DNA of 64,000 nt, taken from NCBI RefSeq assembly GCF_004115215.2, contig NC_041751.1, forward strand, positions 33,061,958-33,125,957, read 5' to 3'. The notes under the pieces are model-generated. The model did not search any database and was not told the origin of the DNA. It worked only from the letters and a program-made list of their open reading frames with translations. The translations under genes were made by a program, and so were the position numbers. This DNA is from Ornithorhynchus anatinus. Its lineage: Eukaryota > Chordata > Mammalia > Monotremata > Ornithorhynchidae. Numbering within the stretch: the stretch's first letter is position 1; each line of letters opens with the position of its first letter. Shown in pieces: positions 20,690-31,226 of the stretch.

Positions 20690-21160
20690 CCGATCGCCGA
20701 CTGAGCCCCCCTCTTTTCCTCTGCTCCTCCTCCCCTCCCCATCTCCCCGACTCCCTCCCTCCGCTCTACCCCCTTCCCCTCCCCCTCGGCACTTGTGTAT
20801 TTTTTTATGTATTTATCACGTTAACGACGTGTATATATCTACAATTCTATTTATCTCTTTTGCTGGCATTGATCCCTGTCTACTTGTTTTGTTTCGTTGT
20901 CCGTCTCCCCCTTCTAGATCGTGAGCCCGTTGTTGGGTAGGGACCGTCACTATCTGTTGCCGAATTGTACTTTCCACGCGCTTAGTACAGTGTTCCGCGC
21001 ACAGTAAACGCTCAATAAATGCGATTGAATGAATGAATGCAGATAGGATGGAGTTTTGAGGCAGACTAGACCGCAAACTCCTCGAGGGTAGGGATCCTGC
21101 CCTATATTGCACTTTCCCTGCTCCGCACAGGAATGCTCAATAAACACTCTGGATTAGTAG
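20690..21160 (+). repeat. L2 3' UTR and tails, subtype with gttgttgggtagggacc
   Basis: Pyrimidine-rich L2 3' UTR from about 20690, tail to 21050, then a second shorter tail to 21160. This subtype reads tatctgttgccgaattgtac in place of caactctgtt. Confidence 0.78.
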
Positions 21161-21860
21161 CACATATACCCAATTTCCATTTTCCCAAATATCAAAGAGG
21201 CTACGGATTGGCCGGGGGGAAGGGAGGGGTCGGGGGGGTCTCTGTTTCATCCCTGATCACGACTCCTGGTGCGAAGAAAAGGCAGATTCCCACTCTGATC
21301 TAGAGAAATGATTCCACTGGATGGGCTGAGCGGAAGCCAGTGTTGGAGATTCCATCCTTACCCTCGTGAGCGAGGCGGTGAGAAGGAAGCTGAGCAGGGA
21401 GGCAGAGAAAGGATCCTCCCCCAGCCCCTTTTTCCCAAATCTCTCCAGCAGCGGGTGGCCGGTGGGAAGATGGTCGGGGGTCGGGCCGACGTCCGAGGAA
21501 AATTGATTCCTCCCGTCGCCCCTGCTCTACATCCCTTCGTCGGTCCAGGCTCCTACTGCCCTTTCCGTAGGATCTCGGGAACTGAGAGAGGCAATGGGGA
21601 GCTGAGGACCGGAGTGTCTGTCCGGGTGCTCTTCACATCTGGGGGTCGGGGGAAGCAATGTTTCTGGAGCACGGGATCTATGAAGAGAGAGACGCAGATG
21701 GGGAGGGCCCCTGTGGGATTCTCACGCCCTCCAACTGCAACAATTAGTCGGGCACAGAGGAGGCCAGAGTAGGGACTCCTTGGGGAGAGCCTTGGGGAGA
21801 GAGATGCTTCAGCTATCAGCTTCCCAGCACTTCAAAGCATTCGCAAATTCATTAATCCCG
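21160..21860. other. Unique sequence, no gene recognised
   Basis: About 700 bases without Mon1 or L2. It is purine-rich in places; an open frame of 154 codons (21308-21772) has no recognisable domain. Confidence 0.5.
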
Positions 21861-22052
21861 GCCCTGGACTGGTCAGCTGTGTGACTTTGGGCAAGTCACT
21901 TAACTTTTCTGTGCCTCGGGTACCTCATCTGAAAGATGGGGATTAAGACTTTGAGCCCCACATGGGGCAACCTGTTTACTTTGTATCTTCCACAGTGCTT
22001 GTCATACAGTAAGAGCTTAATAAATACCAATATTATCACTATTATTATATAT
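21860..22052 (+). repeat. Partial Mon1 SINE
   Basis: Forward copy lacking the tRNA-like head. Confidence 0.82.
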
Positions 22053-22319
22053 GATTGAATGAATGAATGAACAATGGGGTGGACTGCCCGACGAGGGGCT
22101 TCATCCTCGACCTTCATCCTTCATCTGGATCTTCTTGCGAGGCCTGGAGAACGGCTGAACCACCATCTTTCTTAATTATCCCCACCCCTTGCTCCCACCA
22201 GATCCCAATTCTTCCGGCAAATTCTTCCGGCTGCAGGCTCTCTTTCCCTCCTCTCCTCTTGTTTCCCCTGGCACTGGCAGAACTGGGCTTGATGTGAGGA
22301 GCTCTAGGACCACTGGGAA

Positions 22320-22715
22320 GGGTTCGGAGTCTCTCGTTTTCATTTATGACTTTAATTTCTGCTGAGACAAAGGCGAGTCTGTTTACGGACACACCCTTGA
22401 TTGCTTCTGATTCTTTCTCCTGCTTCTTCTTCTTGTTGTTCTGGTGCAACCTGAAGAGTTTAGAGTCTCTCCTTTTCCATTTATGACTTTAGTTTCTGCT
22501 GAGACAAAGGCCGGCCTGTTTACGGCCACACACCCTTGATTGCTTCTGATTCTTTCTCCTGCTTCTTCTTGTTGTTGTTCTGGTGCAACGTGAAGAGTTT
22601 AGAGTCTCTCCTTTTCCATTTATGACTTTAGTTTCTGCTGAGACAAAGGCGGGCCTGTTTATGGCCACACACCCTTGATTGCTTCTGATTCTTTCTCCTG
22701 CTTCTTGTTGTTGTT
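22320..22715. repeat. Three-copy minisatellite, about 137-base unit
   Basis: Three head-to-tail units anchored at gagtctctc (22327, 22463, 22602), so periods are 136 and 139. Each holds catttatgactttarttctgctg, cctgtttayggcc, and a cttctt/gttgtt microsatellite whose length differs between copies. Units two and three are nearly identical. Not related to Mon1 or L2. Confidence 0.92.
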
Positions 22716-22940
22716 ATAAAACCCTTACTATGGGATAGACACTGTAGTAAGGGCTGCGGTGGATGCAAACTAATCAGGCCCCACGCTGGATTCCCAGTCT
22801 TAATCCCCATTTTTCAGATGAGGCACAGGGAAGCGAAGTGACTTGCCCAGGGTCACACAGCAGGGAGGTGGTGGAGGCGGGATTAGAACTCAGGGCTTTC
22901 TGACACGGGGACCTGGGTGCTTTCCACTCTTCACACTGCT
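22713..22940 (-). repeat. Mon1 SINE abutting the minisatellite
   Basis: Reverse copy whose start coincides with the point where the third minisatellite unit stops. Confidence 0.8.
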
Positions 22941-22999
22941 ACTATGCTTTGCTTTAAAATTACAGGTCTGGGTGGTTTAGTTCAGCGGTTCCTGTTTAC

Positions 23000-23450
23000 C
23001 TGATTTGCTCGACGTGGGCAGGGAACGTTTTTTCCGACAGTGTTGTATTGTCCCAAGTGCTCAGTACAGTGCTCTGCACGGTAAATGTTCGCTAAATGCC
23101 ACTGAGACCGTTAAATGGAGTTTGTGTCCGGGTTCCACTAGTGAATTGGGAGTGATCACCCTGTGGGACAGGGACTGTGTCCGACCTGACGAGTTTCATT
23201 CATTCACTAGTATTTATTGAGCGTTTACGATGTGCAGAGCACTGTACTAAGCACTTGGGATGTACAATTCGGCAACAGATAGAGACAATCCCCGCCCAGT
23301 GACGGGCTCACAGTCTAAACGGGGGAGACAGATGGCAAAGCAAAGCAGAACGAGACAAAAACAAGACAACATCATCAGGATAAATAGAGTCAAGGAAATG
23401 TACACCTCATTCAGAAAATAGAGTAATAAATAATATATACAAAATGATAT
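23000..23450. repeat. L2 tails
   Basis: A forward tail at about 23000-23105 and a longer reverse L2 end at 23190-23450 of the caacagatagagacaat subtype, including 3' UTR sequence. Confidence 0.75.
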
Positions 23451-23632
23451 CTACCCCAGTGCCTAGTTAAGTGCCCGGCACGTAGTAAGTGCTAAACGAC
23501 CACCGTTGAAAATATCTGATAGTTTAATTGAGTGATGGATTGGCTGAGCCTTCCCTAGAAGAAGGGGAACGTGTTTCCTACAGGATTTCTTCCCCCCCAA
23601 ATTACAGGACGAACTTCATGCGGCCCTGTTTC

Positions 23633-24562
23633 TCAGAGCCATCCTCTCACTCCCGGCAGCCTCCCCAGGGCGGCCTTCACGTCCCGGTTCCTCAGGCTGT
23701 AGATGAGGGGGTTGAGGGCCGGGGGCACCACGGTGTAGAACACGGACACCAGCAGGTCCGGTGTCGAGGAGGAGGCTGAGGGCGGCTTGAGGTGGGCGAC
23801 AGTTCCCGTGGAGATGAATAAAATCACCACGGCGAGGTGGGGCAGGCAGGTGGAGAAGGCTCTGGCCCGGCCCTCGGCGGCCGGCATCCTCAGCACGGCC
23901 CCGAAGATGCGCGCGTAGGAGACGACGATGGAGACGAGGCACGAGACGTTCAGAATGGCAGAGAAGACCGTGACTCCAATCTCCTGGAGGTTCCCACCGG
24001 GGCCTGAAAGTTCCATCATCTGGGGGGTGTCACAGAAGAAATGGCGGATGACGTCGGACCCGCCGAAGCCGGCGGAGAAGGTGGCGGCCGCGTGAGTGGC
24101 GGCGCTGACGGTACCACCCAGCCAGGAGGCGGCCGCCATCTTCCCACAGGCCCCTCGGTCCATGATGACCCCGTAGCGCAGGGGACGGCAGATGGCCGCG
24201 TAGCGGTCGTAGGACATGGCCGTGAGAAAGTACAGCTCAGAAAAGGCGAACAGCAGGAGGAAAAACAACTGAAAGACGCAGCCCAGGAAGGAGATGGATC
24301 TGTTGTCGGTCAGGGAGTTGTGGACGGACTGGGGGACGGTGACGGAGATGTAGCAGAGGTCGAGGACGGACAGGTGCCCGAGGAAGAAGTACATGGGGGC
24401 GCGGAGGCGCCGGTCGAGGGCGGTGACGGCGACGACGAGGAGATTCCCCGTCAGGGCCGCCAGGTAGACCGGGAGGAACGGCGCGGCCTGGACCAGCCGC
24501 ACCTCCCGGACCTCCGAGAATCCCAGCAGCAGGAATCCCGTCACCGCCGTGCGGTTGGCCAT
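23633..24562 (-). CDS. Olfactory receptor, OR14-like, intact, second disulfide absent
   Basis: Class II OR of 309 residues, one coding exon, ATG at 24562 aligned with paralogs. It carries NRT glycosylation at residue 3, TM1 LAALTGN, PMYFF, DRY (119-121) in SYDRYAAIC, RAFSTC and ALNPLIYSLRN. Cysteines 95 and 177 of the core disulfide are present. Cysteines 167 and 187, which pair with each other in most ORs, are both glycine (GFGGSD and LSGPGG), so the pair was lost together. A good acceptor (tcttctcctccacag, AG at 24590-24591) lies 27 bases upstream of the ATG. Its 3' end and flank (GVRGW and about 45 bases beyond) match the pseudogene at 53484. Likely functional. Confidence 0.9.
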   Translation of the reverse strand: MANRTAVTGFLLLGFSEVREVRLVQAAPFLPVYLAALTGNLLVVAVTALDRRLRAPMYFFLGHLSVLDLCYISVTVPQSVHNSLTDNRSISFLGCVFQLFFLLLFAFSELYFLTAMSYDRYAAICRPLRYGVIMDRGACGKMAAASWLGGTVSAATHAAATFSAGFGGSDVIRHFFCDTPQMMELSGPGGNLQEIGVTVFSAILNVSCLVSIVVSYARIFGAVLRMPAAEGRARAFSTCLPHLAVVILFISTGTVAHLKPPSASSSTPDLLVSVFYTVVPPALNPLIYSLRNRDVKAALGRLPGVRGWL

Positions 24563-24693
24563 TTCCTTCCCAGTGATAAGATGTCCTAGCTGTGGAGGAG
24601 AAGACCGTTTTGAACCATTACCAGTGTGTCAAATCATCACACAGTAAGCTAGTCCTACTTTCTTCTGATGGGCAAGATCACGGTGACACGTAT

Positions 24694-24953
24694 TTAATAA
24701 TGTTGGTATTTGTTAAGCCCTTACTATGTGCAGAGCACTGTTCTAAGCGCTGGGGTAAACACAGGGGAATCAGGCTGCCCCACGTGGGGCTCACAGTCTT
24801 AATCCCCATTTTACAGATGAGGGAACTGAGGCACAGAGAAGTTAAGTGACTTGCCCACAGTCACCCAGCTGACAAGTGGCAGAGCCGGGATTCGAACTCA
24901 TGAGCCCTGACTCCAAAGCCCATGCTCTTTCCACTGCGCCACGCTGCTTCTCT
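24694..24953 (-). repeat. Mon1 SINE, near consensus
   Basis: Reverse copy with intact box B and head (ccactgcgccacgctgcttctc). Confidence 0.9.
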
Positions 24954-26045
24954 CCCAAGTGCCTAGGACAGTTCCCTGCACATGGTCGGCGCTCAATACA
25001 GGCTATTGATCGATGCCTCGATTAATCAATGGCTGCTTCCCCTTCTAGACTATAAACTACTGGTGGGTAAGGAACGTGGAATCAACTCTGTTGTACTACT
25101 CTCTCCCTAGCGCTGAGTACAGTGTTCAGTAAATACTATTAATTGATAGAACTCAATAAATACCATCGATTGATCGATTGATTGACAGCCGGTTTGAGGT
25201 TACCCATTTTTTATTAGACTGTAAATGCCCTAATACTAATAATATGTTCGATTCACCAGATCTGAATATTACCTGTGGTATTTGTTGAGCACATACTATG
25301 GAATGGATAAAGTCCAATCAGATCCGTCACAGTTCCTGTCCCTCACGGGGCTCATAGTCTAAAAGGAAGGAAAGCAGATGTTTTAATGGCCATTTTACAG
25401 ATGAGGAAACCGAGTCATAGAGAATTTAAGTGATTTGTCCAAGATCACACAGCAGGCAAGTGACTCTCAGCCCTGTGCCTCCCAGCCCTCTGCTATTATA
25501 CACCTTTTATCCCCACATCCATATCGATCAACCAGTGGTATTTATTGAGCGCTCACTGTGTGCTATACTAAGCACTTGGGAGAGTACAACAGAGTCGATA
25601 GACACATTCCTTGACCACACTGAGCTTGCCTTCCCTCCTACTTAAACTGTGAGCCCTATGTGGGGCCGGAACTGCGTCCAAACAGATTAACTTCTACCTA
25701 CCCCAGTGCTTAGAACGGCGCCGGACACGCGGGGAGCGCTTAATAAAGAATAAATAAGTAAAAATAAATTAACGAGCATACAGTCTAGAGGTGCATGGAG
25801 ACTGTCTGGTTCCTTTCAGAAAAAATATCTTTTTGATGGTATATGTTGAGCTGATCAAGTTGGACACGGTCCCCGTCCCACACGGGGCTCACAGTCTTAA
25901 TCCCCATTTTACAGTTGAGGTAACTGAGGCACAGAGAAGCCAAGCGACTTGTCCAAGGCACAGAGCAGACGAGCATCAGAGCCGGGATTAGAACCCAGTT
26001 CCTCCTGGCTTCCAGGCCCGGGATCTTTCCACTAGGCCACCCAGC
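24954..26045. repeat. L2 tails and partial Mon1 copies
   Basis: L2 tails (+) at 24954-25020 and 25030-25180, Mon1 (-) at 25273-25463, L2 tail (-) at 25527-25640, a short Mon1 3' piece (+) near 25640-25760, and Mon1 (-) at 25834-26044. Confidence 0.75.
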
Positions 26046-26115
26046 CGTGGCCGCTAAACCCCACACCCGGCACTTTTCCTGACAACCTGATAGAATAGCA
26101 GAGTCCTCACCCACC

Positions 26116-26400
26116 GCTCACCAACTGAGATGGGAGGGATTGAGTCGACCGACCTCGTCCGCCTCCGAACGTCGGAACCCCAAGAGCCAATCTCCGATTT
26201 TCACCTCCTCTCCGTTGGACGAGAGGCCGGATCGAGCCGAGCCGTGGGGAGGGTGGGTTGTTTTATCCCTCTCCGGTTGGGAGGCGTTGCGGGGCATCGG
26301 TGTATCACTGGGTTCCCCCCCCACCACCGCTTTTACTAGTTGGGGTGCTAGTCCGGGGAGACCCAAGGAGCTCAGAGACGGAGTGAAACCACTTGAGACA
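26116..26400 (-). promoter_or_regulatory. Candidate promoter and 5' exon of OR at 23633-24562
   Basis: On the minus strand a TATA-like GGGATAAAAC (around 26247-26256) is followed by about 125 bases of GC-rich sequence and a donor GTTG/GTGAGC with GT at 26120-26121. I see no good EBF site, only weak halves. The predicted intron is about 1.5 kb. Confidence 0.4.
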
Positions 26401-26462
26401 CTGCATTTCCTGCCAGGCCTTTGCTAATCTCCTGGCACACCTGGAGTTCTTTCGTTGGTTTG

Positions 26463-27025
26463 TTTTTATGGTATTTCTTAAGCCTTTTCTATACAACGAA
26501 CGCTATTCTAAGCGCTGTCTGGACACTCCACTTTAACCAGCGGCCCGGGAGTTCACGTTTCAGATACGCAGTAGAAGTCGTAATAATATTTATAAAGTGC
26601 TTACTATGCATCAAACGCTATTCTAAGTGCTGTTTGGACAATCCACTTAACCAGCGGCCCGGGAGTTCACTTCAGGTACATAGTAGAAGTCGAAATAGTA
26701 TCTATTAAGCGCTTACTACGCGTCAAATGCCATTCTAAGCGCTGTCTGGACAATCCGCTCAACCAGAGGTCCGGGAGTTCACGTTCAGGTACATAGTAGA
26801 AGTGGTAACTGTATTGATTAAGCACTTACTATGCATCCAACACTATTCTAAGCGCTGTTTGGACAATCCATTTAACCAGTGGTCCAGGAATTCACGTTCA
26901 CGTACATAGTAGAAGTCGTAATAATATTTAAATAAGTGCTGACTAAGAATCAAACTCTATTCTAAGCGCTATTTGGACCATCCACCTAACCAGTGGTCCA
27001 GGAATTCCCATTCAGGTACCTAGAG
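26463..27025. repeat. Tandem array, five units of about 114 bases
   Basis: Units anchored at the gctrtytggac string (26514, 26629, 26741, 26854, 26968), periods 112-115. Half of each unit is a Mon1 3' end in reverse (ttaagcgcttactatgc, cgctattctaagcgct); the other half (aaccagcggcccgggagttc, aggtacatagtagaagtcg) is not part of the SINE. Confidence 0.92.
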
Positions 27026-27049
27026 GACGGCGTAATTGTATTCATTAAG

Positions 27050-27112
27050 TGCTTACTGCGTGCAGAGCCCTGTACCAAGCGCTTAGCGCAGGGCTCTGCA
27101 TATAGTAAGAGC
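27050..27112. repeat. Inverted repeat of L2 3' ends
   Basis: Arms of about 21 bases: the left starts cttactgcgtgcagagccctg, the right is cagggctctgcatatagtaag, with a spacer of about 20 bases and four mismatches. Two L2 tails in opposite orientation have fused. Confidence 0.75.
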
Positions 27113-27221
27113 GTAATTAATACGGCTGAATAAATAATAAATGATAGAAAGTACACGGGTGGAGGATTAAACACAATCCCTGTCCCTCATGCAGATTACA
27201 ATCTAAAAATGGACAGGAATC

Positions 27222-27440
27222 ACATCTCTGCCACTCTCTACCTCTGCCACTCGTCAGCTGTGTGACTGTGGGCAAGTCACTTAACTTCTCTGTGCCTCAG
27301 TTCCCTCATCTGTCAAATGGGGATTAACTGCGAGCCTCACGTGGGACGACCTGATTACCCTGTATCTACCCCAGCGCTTAGAACAGTGCTCGGCACATAG
27401 TAAGCGCTTAACAGATACCAACATTATTATTATTATTATT
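27222..27440 (+). repeat. Mon1 SINE
   Basis: Forward copy lacking the first part of the head, ending in an att microsatellite. L2 tail pieces follow to 27560. Confidence 0.85.
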
Positions 27441-27629
27441 ACCTACCAACCCTGTTGTGTTGAATGCCCCCAAGCGCTTAGTACAGTGCTCTGCATCGTC
27501 ATCATCATCAGCGGTATTTATTGAGTGTCTACTCTGTGCGACCGCTGTACTAAGCACTGAATTGCTTAGCAGATACCATCAAGTAACTGATAGTTGTCCT
27601 TCATCCTTGAAGAAGATTCCATACTGATA

Positions 27630-28300
27630 ATAAGAATATAGTAAGTGCTTCACGAATGCCATAATAATATAGAAAGTGCTTAACAGATGTCGTAATAATA
27701 ACATAGTGAGTACTTAAATACCATAATGATAACATAGTAAATGCTTAACAAATGCCATAATCATGATATAGCGAGTGCTTAACAAATGCTGTAATAATAA
27801 TATAATGAGCGCCTAACAAATCCCATATTAGTAATATAGTGAGTGCTTAACACATCCCAAAGTAATATAGTGAGTGCTTAACAAATTTCATAAGATAGTG
27901 AGTGCTTCACAAATGCCATAATAATAATGATAATAGAGTAAGTGCTTAACAAATACCACAATAATAATATAGAGAGTGCTTAACAAATACCACAATAATA
28001 GCAATATAGTAAGTGCTTAACAAATGCCGTAATAATAATGTAGTGAATGCTTAACAAATACCATAATAATAATATAGTAAGTGCTTAACAAATGCCACGA
28101 TAGTAATATAGTGAGTGCTTAACAAATGTCATAATAATAGCAATATAGTGAGTGCTTGACAAATGCCATATTAATAATATAGTGAGTGCTTAATATATAC
28201 CATAGTAATAATATAGTGAATCCTTAATATATGCCATAATAATAGCAGATTGAGTGCTAAACAAATATCATAATAATCTAGTGAGCGCTTAAATACAGCA
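27630..28300. repeat. Tandem array of a Mon1 tail, about 20 units of 33 bases
   Basis: About 20 imperfect copies of the last 33 bases of Mon1 (atagtgagtgcttaacaaat then gccataataata). Some lack the aataat spacer and some carry an extra agca, so units were added repeatedly. Confidence 0.93.
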
Positions 28301-28439
28301 GCAGTGATGATAATATTAATAATTATTATAAATCTAGGCGGATAAATCTAGGTGGACCAATCTCTCCTTTGAGTTTCGCGATTTTTCGGCTTCTAAGGGG
28401 TTGCGCCTAACGGCCCACTGGGAATCCTAGCCTCTGTGA

Positions 28440-28608
28440 GCGGGCGGGATCCCTAGGGGATGGGAGAAGATGAGAGTCGTACGTTTTTCAGGAGTTCATA
28501 AAAGCGGCTCCTCTGTGCAGCACGTTGTTCTGAGAGTATCCGCCACCAGTTCTGGGCTCAGATGGGAAGGCCGTCAGAGATCTGGAGCACTTTCTGGCGA
28601 TCGTGAGT
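28440..28608 (+). promoter_or_regulatory. Candidate promoter and 5' exon of OR at 31227
   Basis: EBF-like TCCCTAGGGG (28450-28459), strong TATA-like TCATAAAAGC (28496-28505), then about 100 bases and a consensus donor GATC/GTGAGT with GT at 28603-28604. The acceptor is ccatcgcacag (AG at 31200-31201), 25 bases before the ATG. The predicted intron is about 2.6 kb. Confidence 0.5.
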
Positions 28609-28654
28609 GCGAGGCCTGAGTCCCGGGTAATTGTGAGAGCTAAGGAGAGGATTC

Positions 28655-29045
28655 ATCAATCAATGGGTGCGTATTGGGTGCGGAGCACTGGGCTAAGCTC
28701 TTGGGAGAGTAAGCTAGTAGAGTGGGTAGACACGTTGGCTGCCCACGACGAGCTTACAGTCTAGAATTAGAGTCGGACGTCGGTCGAACAATCAGTGGCA
28801 TTATCCAGTGCTCACTGTGTACGGAGCACTGAACGGGGGATTGGAAGCGTCTAATATAACAGAGTTGGTGGACGTGATCCTTGCCTCAGCAAGTTTACAC
28901 TGTAGTTGGGCAGGCATCAGTCAATGAATAAGTGGTATTTATTGAGCGCCCGTGTGAGGAACACTGAAGTGAGCAGCTGGAAGAGGACCATATAACGGAG
29001 TCGGTCGACATTTTCCCAGTCCGCAACGAGCCGACCGTCTAGAGG
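28655..29045 (-). repeat. Three L2 3' ends in a row
   Basis: Reverse tails at about 28655-28770, 28785-28910 and 28915-29045, each with a gagttggtggacgtg-like motif. Confidence 0.75.
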
Positions 29046-29129
29046 GAGCAAGCAAGCTCTCTCATTTCATTCCAGACCTGATTCTAAGAAGACCCGTGAG
29101 GAAGGCGAGCTTGATTTTCCTGATTTTAA

Positions 29130-29926
29130 TAATCGGGGTACCAAGCTGAGGAAATTGAGATGCAGAGGAGCGAAGGGGCTTGCCCAAGGTCACCCAGCAG
29201 GCAAGCGGCGGAGCCGGGATTATGCTCTTTCTCTTAGACCAAGCTCAGGGTACAGTTTACAGGAGAGGGGACGATTGGACTGGAGAGAGATGTTCTGGTT
29301 TGAAGCAGGGACCGAGAACGGAGAGGCTTTGTCTTATGATGACGATGGTATTTGTGAAGCGCTTACTGTGTGCCCAGCACTGTTCTACGCCCTGGGAGAG
29401 ATACAAGGTCATCGGGTTGAAGCTCACGGTCTTCACCCCCATTTGACAGATGAGGGAACTGAGGCACAGAGAAGTGAAGTGATCTGATGGACGAGTGGTG
29501 GAGCCAGGATTAGAACCCACGACCTCGGACTCCCAAGCCCCGGCTCTATCCTCTAAGCCACGCTGCTTCTATCGGTTGAGTGCTTACTATATCGTTGTCA
29601 TCATTGCTAAATCATTATCACGGTAGAATATTACTATTATTATTCTAATAACTGTTCTATTCTACTGCTCTGCATTCTGGGCTGTTCCACTGTTCTATTA
29701 TTACTCTTCTAAGAGCTGGAGTAGATTACAAGTTCATTAGGTTGGATTCAGTCCCTGTCCTGCACTGGGCTCACAGTCTAAGTAAGGGAGAGAAGAGGAG
29801 AAGTGAGGCACCGTGAAGTTGAAGCGACTCGTCCAAGGTCACGCAGCAAGCAGTTGGCAGGGCCAGAATTAGAACCCAGCTCCTCTGACTTAATGGTCTT
29901 TCCACTAGGCCATGCTGCTTCTCCCA
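29130..29926 (-). repeat. Partial, full and diverged Mon1 SINEs
   Basis: Partial copy at 29130-29245, a fuller copy at 29337-29570 and a diverged copy at 29690-29926, all reverse. 29571-29689 is AT-rich and contains short att repeats. Confidence 0.8.
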
Positions 29927-30034
29927 GACTTCTTAGTCTGGGGGTCCCTTGGAGCTGCGGAGACCCTGCTCTGCGAAGACTTAACCCGCCCTCCATCCCG
30001 CCGTGGTCTCCCCCGATTAGCCCCATTAGTCAAT

Positions 30035-30315
30035 GGGCAGGGACCGTCTCTATCCGTTGCCGAATTGTCCATTCCAAGCGTTGAGTACGGTGCTCTGCGC
30101 ATAGTAAGCGCTCAATAAATACTATTGAGTGAATGAATGAACGAATGGCCCGCGATATGGTGCCTCGTACCATATTTATTGATTTATATTCATGTCTGCC
30201 TCCCCCATCGTGGGTAGGGAACGTGTCTGCTAACTCTGTGCTATCGTAGTCTCCCAAGCATTTAGTACGGTGCTCTGCAAATAGCCAAGAAATACCAATG
30301 ATCGATCGACTGATG
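30035..30315 (+). repeat. Two L2 3' ends
   Basis: Forward tails at 30035-30150 (ttgccgaattgtcc subtype) and about 30165-30315. Confidence 0.78.
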
Positions 30316-30330
30316 GATTTTGAGAAGCAG

Positions 30331-30570
30331 CGTGGCTTCGTGGAAAGAGCGCGGGCTTGGGAGTCAGGGGTTGTGGGTTCTAATCCCGGCTCCACCACTT
30401 GTCCACCGCGTCACACTTCACTTCTCTGTGCCTCAGTTACCTCATCTGTAAAATGGGGATGAAGACTGGGAGCCCCAAGTGGGACAACCTGATTACTTGT
30501 ATCTACCCAGTGCTTAGAACAGTGCTTGGCACCTAAAAAGCACTTAACAAACGCCATTATTATTATTACT
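30331..30570 (+). repeat. Mon1 SINE
   Basis: Forward copy with intact head (gaagcagcgtggcttcgtgg). Confidence 0.88.
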
Positions 30571-30805
30571 GGACGCAGCGGTACTGAAAACCGGAGGAGG
30601 TCGGGTCCAGCCGTAACGGCAGCTTTCCTCGTTCTGGAGAAAAATTGAAATTGCTGGGATTCTTCTCAAATATTTCCCCTCGGGGACGGCATTTCCCAGT
30701 AGTCAATCCATCGATCAATCAATAGTACGGATCGAATGGCTTTCAGTTGTAGACGCCACGCCCTGGGTAGAGGGGAGCGGAGGAGAAAACGCAAAGGAGG
30801 AAAGT

Positions 30806-31163
30806 CCGAGGTCATGGGTTCGGGTCCCAGCTCTGCCACTTGTCAGCTGTGTGACTGTGGGCAAGTCCCTTCACTTCTCTGGGCCTCAGTGACCTCATCT
30901 GGCAAACGGGGATTAACTGTGAGCCTCACGTGGGACAACCTGATGACCCTGTATCTACCCCAGTGCTTAGAACAGTGCTCTGCACATAGTAAGTGCTTAA
31001 CAAATACCAACATTATTATTAAAGAATGGGATTTAATCCTCATTTTACAGTTGAGGAAACTGGGGCCTAGAGAAGTGAAGTGACTTGCCCAGCAGACACA
31101 TGGCAGAACTGGGATTAAAGCCCAGGTCGTCTGACTCCCAGGGCCGCGCTAGACCGTATTGCT
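30806..31163. repeat. Mon1 (+) and Mon1 fragment (-)
   Basis: Forward copy from box B to tail (30806-31022), followed by the head half of a reverse copy (31030-31163). The stretch 30571-30805 before them is mostly unique. Confidence 0.82.
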
Positions 31164-31226
31164 TGGATAACTTGATATTTCCACCTCCGTCCATCGCACA
31201 GGACCCTGTTTCCTCACAAGGAAGAA

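Noticed and set aside
21308-21772. 154-codon open frame in unique sequence
   Set aside because: No recognisable domain, no start context or neighbour that supports it, and the length is unremarkable for GC-rich DNA.
27630-28300. CRISPR-like array
   Set aside because: Units are contiguous SINE-tail repeats without unique spacers, in a mammalian genome.
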